Origin: Bacteroidota bacterium
Lineage (GTDB): Bacteria > Bacteroidota > Bacteroidia > Chitinophagales > Chitinophagaceae
Length of the DNA stretch: 64,000 nucleotides
Assembly (NCBI GenBank): GCA_028875875.1
Contig: JAGWUV010000009.1
Location: forward strand, 36,036 to 100,035
Direction of reading: 5' to 3'
In this document: positions 62,461-64,000 of the stretch, piece after piece
Layout: the number at the start of each line of letters is the position of its first letter
How positions within the stretch are numbered: the first letter of the stretch is position 1
Made by a program: the position numbers and the translations under genes
The notes under the pieces: model-generated
Database searches by the model: none
What the model was told of the DNA's origin: nothing
Seen by the model: the letters and a program-made list of their open reading frames with translations, nothing else

Positions 62461-64000
62461 ATGAACAGTTTGTTTTATGCCGTTCCGGCAATGGGTCTAC
62501 TGGGATTGTTATATACCCTTGTAAAATTCAAATGGGTAGCAAAACAAGACGCCGGTAACGACCGAATGAAAGAGATCAGTAATTACATCGCAGAAGGTGC
62601 TATGGCCTTCTTAAAAGCCGAATGGAAGATCCTTTCATATTTTGTAATTATTGTAGCCATCTTGTTAGGGTACATGGCAACAAGGAATCCTAACTCTCAC
62701 TTCACTATTGCTGTTGCCTTTATTATTGGAGCTGTTTGTAGTGCCGTTGCAGGTTATATTGGAATGAAAATAGCCACCAAAGCCAATGTTCGTACAGCCA
62801 ATGCTGCCAGAACAAGTTTATCAAAAGCTTTGTCTGTTTCATTTACAGGTGGTTCTGTGATGGGATTGGGTGTAGCAGGTTTGGCAGTTTTAGGTTTAGG
62901 TGGATTGTTCATTATCCTGAAACATTTCTTTGCTCCTGATGCTGCAGCGAATTCTGATGAAATGATTAAAACTATCGAAGTATTAACTGGCTTTTCGCTC
63001 GGTGCGGAATCGATTGCATTATTTGCACGTGTAGGTGGAGGTATCTATACAAAAGCTGCCGATGTAGGCGCCGACCTTGTTGGTAAAGTGGAAGCCGGTA
63101 TTCCGGAAGATGATCCACGTAACCCGGCCACCATTGCCGATAACGTAGGTGATAATGTTGGTGACGTAGCAGGCATGGGTGCCGATTTGTTCGGATCTTA
63201 TGTAGCAACAGTGCTGGCAACAATGGTATTAGGTCAAGAAACAAAATCAATTGATCAGTTTGGCGGATATGCTCCTATTCTTTTACCAATGCTTATTGCT
63301 GCTGCCGGTATCATATTCTCTATTATCGGAACTTTTTTTGTAAAAGTGAGCGATTCAGCTGGTATCAGTACCGATAATGTTCAAAAAGCATTGAACATGG
63401 GTAACTGGGGTTCAATTATTCTAACAGCATTAGCATGTGCAGGCCTTGTGTACTACATTCTACCTGAAACAATGGTACTGCGTGGTGCTGAATTTACCCG
63501 TAATGGTGTTTTCGGCGCCATAGTAGTGGGTCTTGTAGTGGGTACTTTAATGAGCATCATTACCGAATATTATACTGCAATGGGTAAACGTCCGGTATTA
63601 TCCATCATTCGTCAGTCTTCTACAGGTCATGCTACCAACGTAATCGGAGGATTAGCAGTGGGAATGGAATCTACCATGATTCCTATCCTAGTTTTAGCAG
63701 GTGGTATTTGGGGTTCATTTGCATGTGCTGGCTTATATGGTGTAGCTATTGCTGCCGCAGGTATGATGGCTACAACAGCTATGCAGTTAGCAATTGATGC
63801 TTTCGGACCTATTGCAGATAATGCAGGTGGTATTGCAGAAATGAGTGAATTACCTAAAGAAGTTCGTGAAAAAACAGATGTTCTTGATGCCGTAGGTAAC
63901 ACTACAGCCGCTACAGGTAAGGGTTTTGCCATTGCATCAGCGGCATTAACGGCATTAGCTCTTTTTGCAGCTTATGTAGGTGTGGTTAACAACAATGGCT
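62461..64000 (+). CDS. hppA: Membrane-bound, K+-dependent cation-pumping pyrophosphatase (5' part)
   Basis: The first 513 residues are present; the family is usually about 700-800 residues, so the gene continues past the right edge. The substrate signature is [20 protein letters not shown] near residues 195-215, then [31 protein letters not shown]. The K+-dependence position carries Ala (in [11 protein letters not shown]) where K+-independent enzymes have Lys. It hydrolyses PPi to pump Na+ or H+ across the inner membrane. The -7 box TATTTTTG (62416-62423) lies 37 bases upstream of ATG 62461. Confidence 0.93.
   Translation, partial: MNSLFYAVPAMGLLGLLYTLVKFKWVAKQDAGNDRMKEISNYIAEGAMAFLKAEWKILSYFVIIVAILLGYMATRNPNSHFTIAVAFIIGAVCSAVAGYIGMKIATKANVRTANAARTSLSKALSVSFTGGSVMGLGVAGLAVLGLGGLFIILKHFFAPDAAANSDEMIKTIEVLTGFSLGAESIALFARVGGGIYTKAADVGADLVGKVEAGIPEDDPRNPATIADNVGDNVGDVAGMGADLFGSYVATVLATMVLGQETKSIDQFGGYAPILLPMLIAAAGIIFSIIGTFFVKVSDSAGISTDNVQKALNMGNWGSIILTALACAGLVYYILPETMVLRGAEFTRNGVFGAIVVGLVVGTLMSIITEYYTAMGKRPVLSIIRQSSTGHATNVIGGLAVGMESTMIPILVLAGGIWGSFACAGLYGVAIAAAGMMATTAMQLAIDAFGPIADNAGGIAEMSELPKEVREKTDVLDAVGNTTAATGKGFAIASAALTALALFAAYVGVVNNNG

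Overview
The window is chromosomal DNA from a member of the Bacteroidota, most likely family Chitinophagaceae. The evidence is the gene content: a type IX secretion (type B sorting) surface protein, DUF2723/GT117 and DUF4294 proteins, a bacillithiol deacetylase, a system-I-like CcmE/CcmF pair, an RpmE type B, and a leuC-leuD-synthase-leuB operon order. Promoter-like TAnnTTTG boxes, which are the Bacteroidota -7 element, also recur upstream of genes. The family assignment is inference. No plasmid, phage or CRISPR structure is visible. Most of the window is ordinary core and metabolic chromosome.

Layout. 1-4253 (minus): an iron-sulfur repair / nitrosative-stress operon (ric, a DUF1858-DUF2249 protein, an NnrS-like membrane protein, a SufT-like assembly factor and an Rrf2 regulator cut by the window edge), led by a perfect 11-bp inverted repeat over the probable promoter. 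4421-4495: tRNA-Val(UAC). 4672-5667: clpS-aat, an N-degron pair. 5664-9223 (minus): DUF4294 protein, ccmF and ccmE (heme delivery to cytochromes c). 9362-12994: a membrane protein, then a tightly overlapped radical SAM / EamA / TSUP trio. 13182-14937: etfBA. 15153-20988: bifunctional nuclease, ispE, an acyltransferase, priA and murB. 20981-25231 (minus): a 1416-residue PKD-repeat T9SS protein. 25447-28153 (minus): a MoxR-type AAA ATPase with a VWA partner. 28273-31554 (minus): a DUF2723 membrane glycosyltransferase candidate.

31748-36985 (minus) is the leucine operon, leuC-leuD-CimA/LeuA-like-leuB. A four-helix-bundle gene sits between the last two genes, flanked by inverted arrays of a GGCACnnA octamer. 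37315-42519 holds an IscA-type protein, a mutase catalytic subunit without its B12 domain, a Dabb protein and an APC permease. 42595-44267 holds two orphan proteins and a palindromic GTTCGGG-rich island. 44268-48864 holds a ThuA-like protein, a class C serine hydrolase, an M20 amidohydrolase and bshB1. 48871-51492 (minus) holds a Rieske lipoprotein and an ECF sigma factor whose overlapping partner looks like an anti-sigma/outer-membrane-barrel fusion.

51689-62348 contains a KAS III-like synthase, a peptidoglycan amidase lipoprotein, an acyl-CoA dehydrogenase with a palindrome at its promoter, yggS, rpmE, yajQ, a glycosylasparaginase overlapping cutC, a carboxypeptidase-regulatory-like surface protein, serA and a second serine hydrolase. 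hppA runs off the right edge.

The least-explained items are: a dispersed ~50-bp intergenic repeat present three times (core GTGCGACGCAAGG), the four-helix-bundle cassette inside the leu operon, the GTTCGGG island, the radical SAM-transporter trio and the AAA/VWA pair. No clearly new defence or biosynthetic system could be demonstrated from sequence alone.
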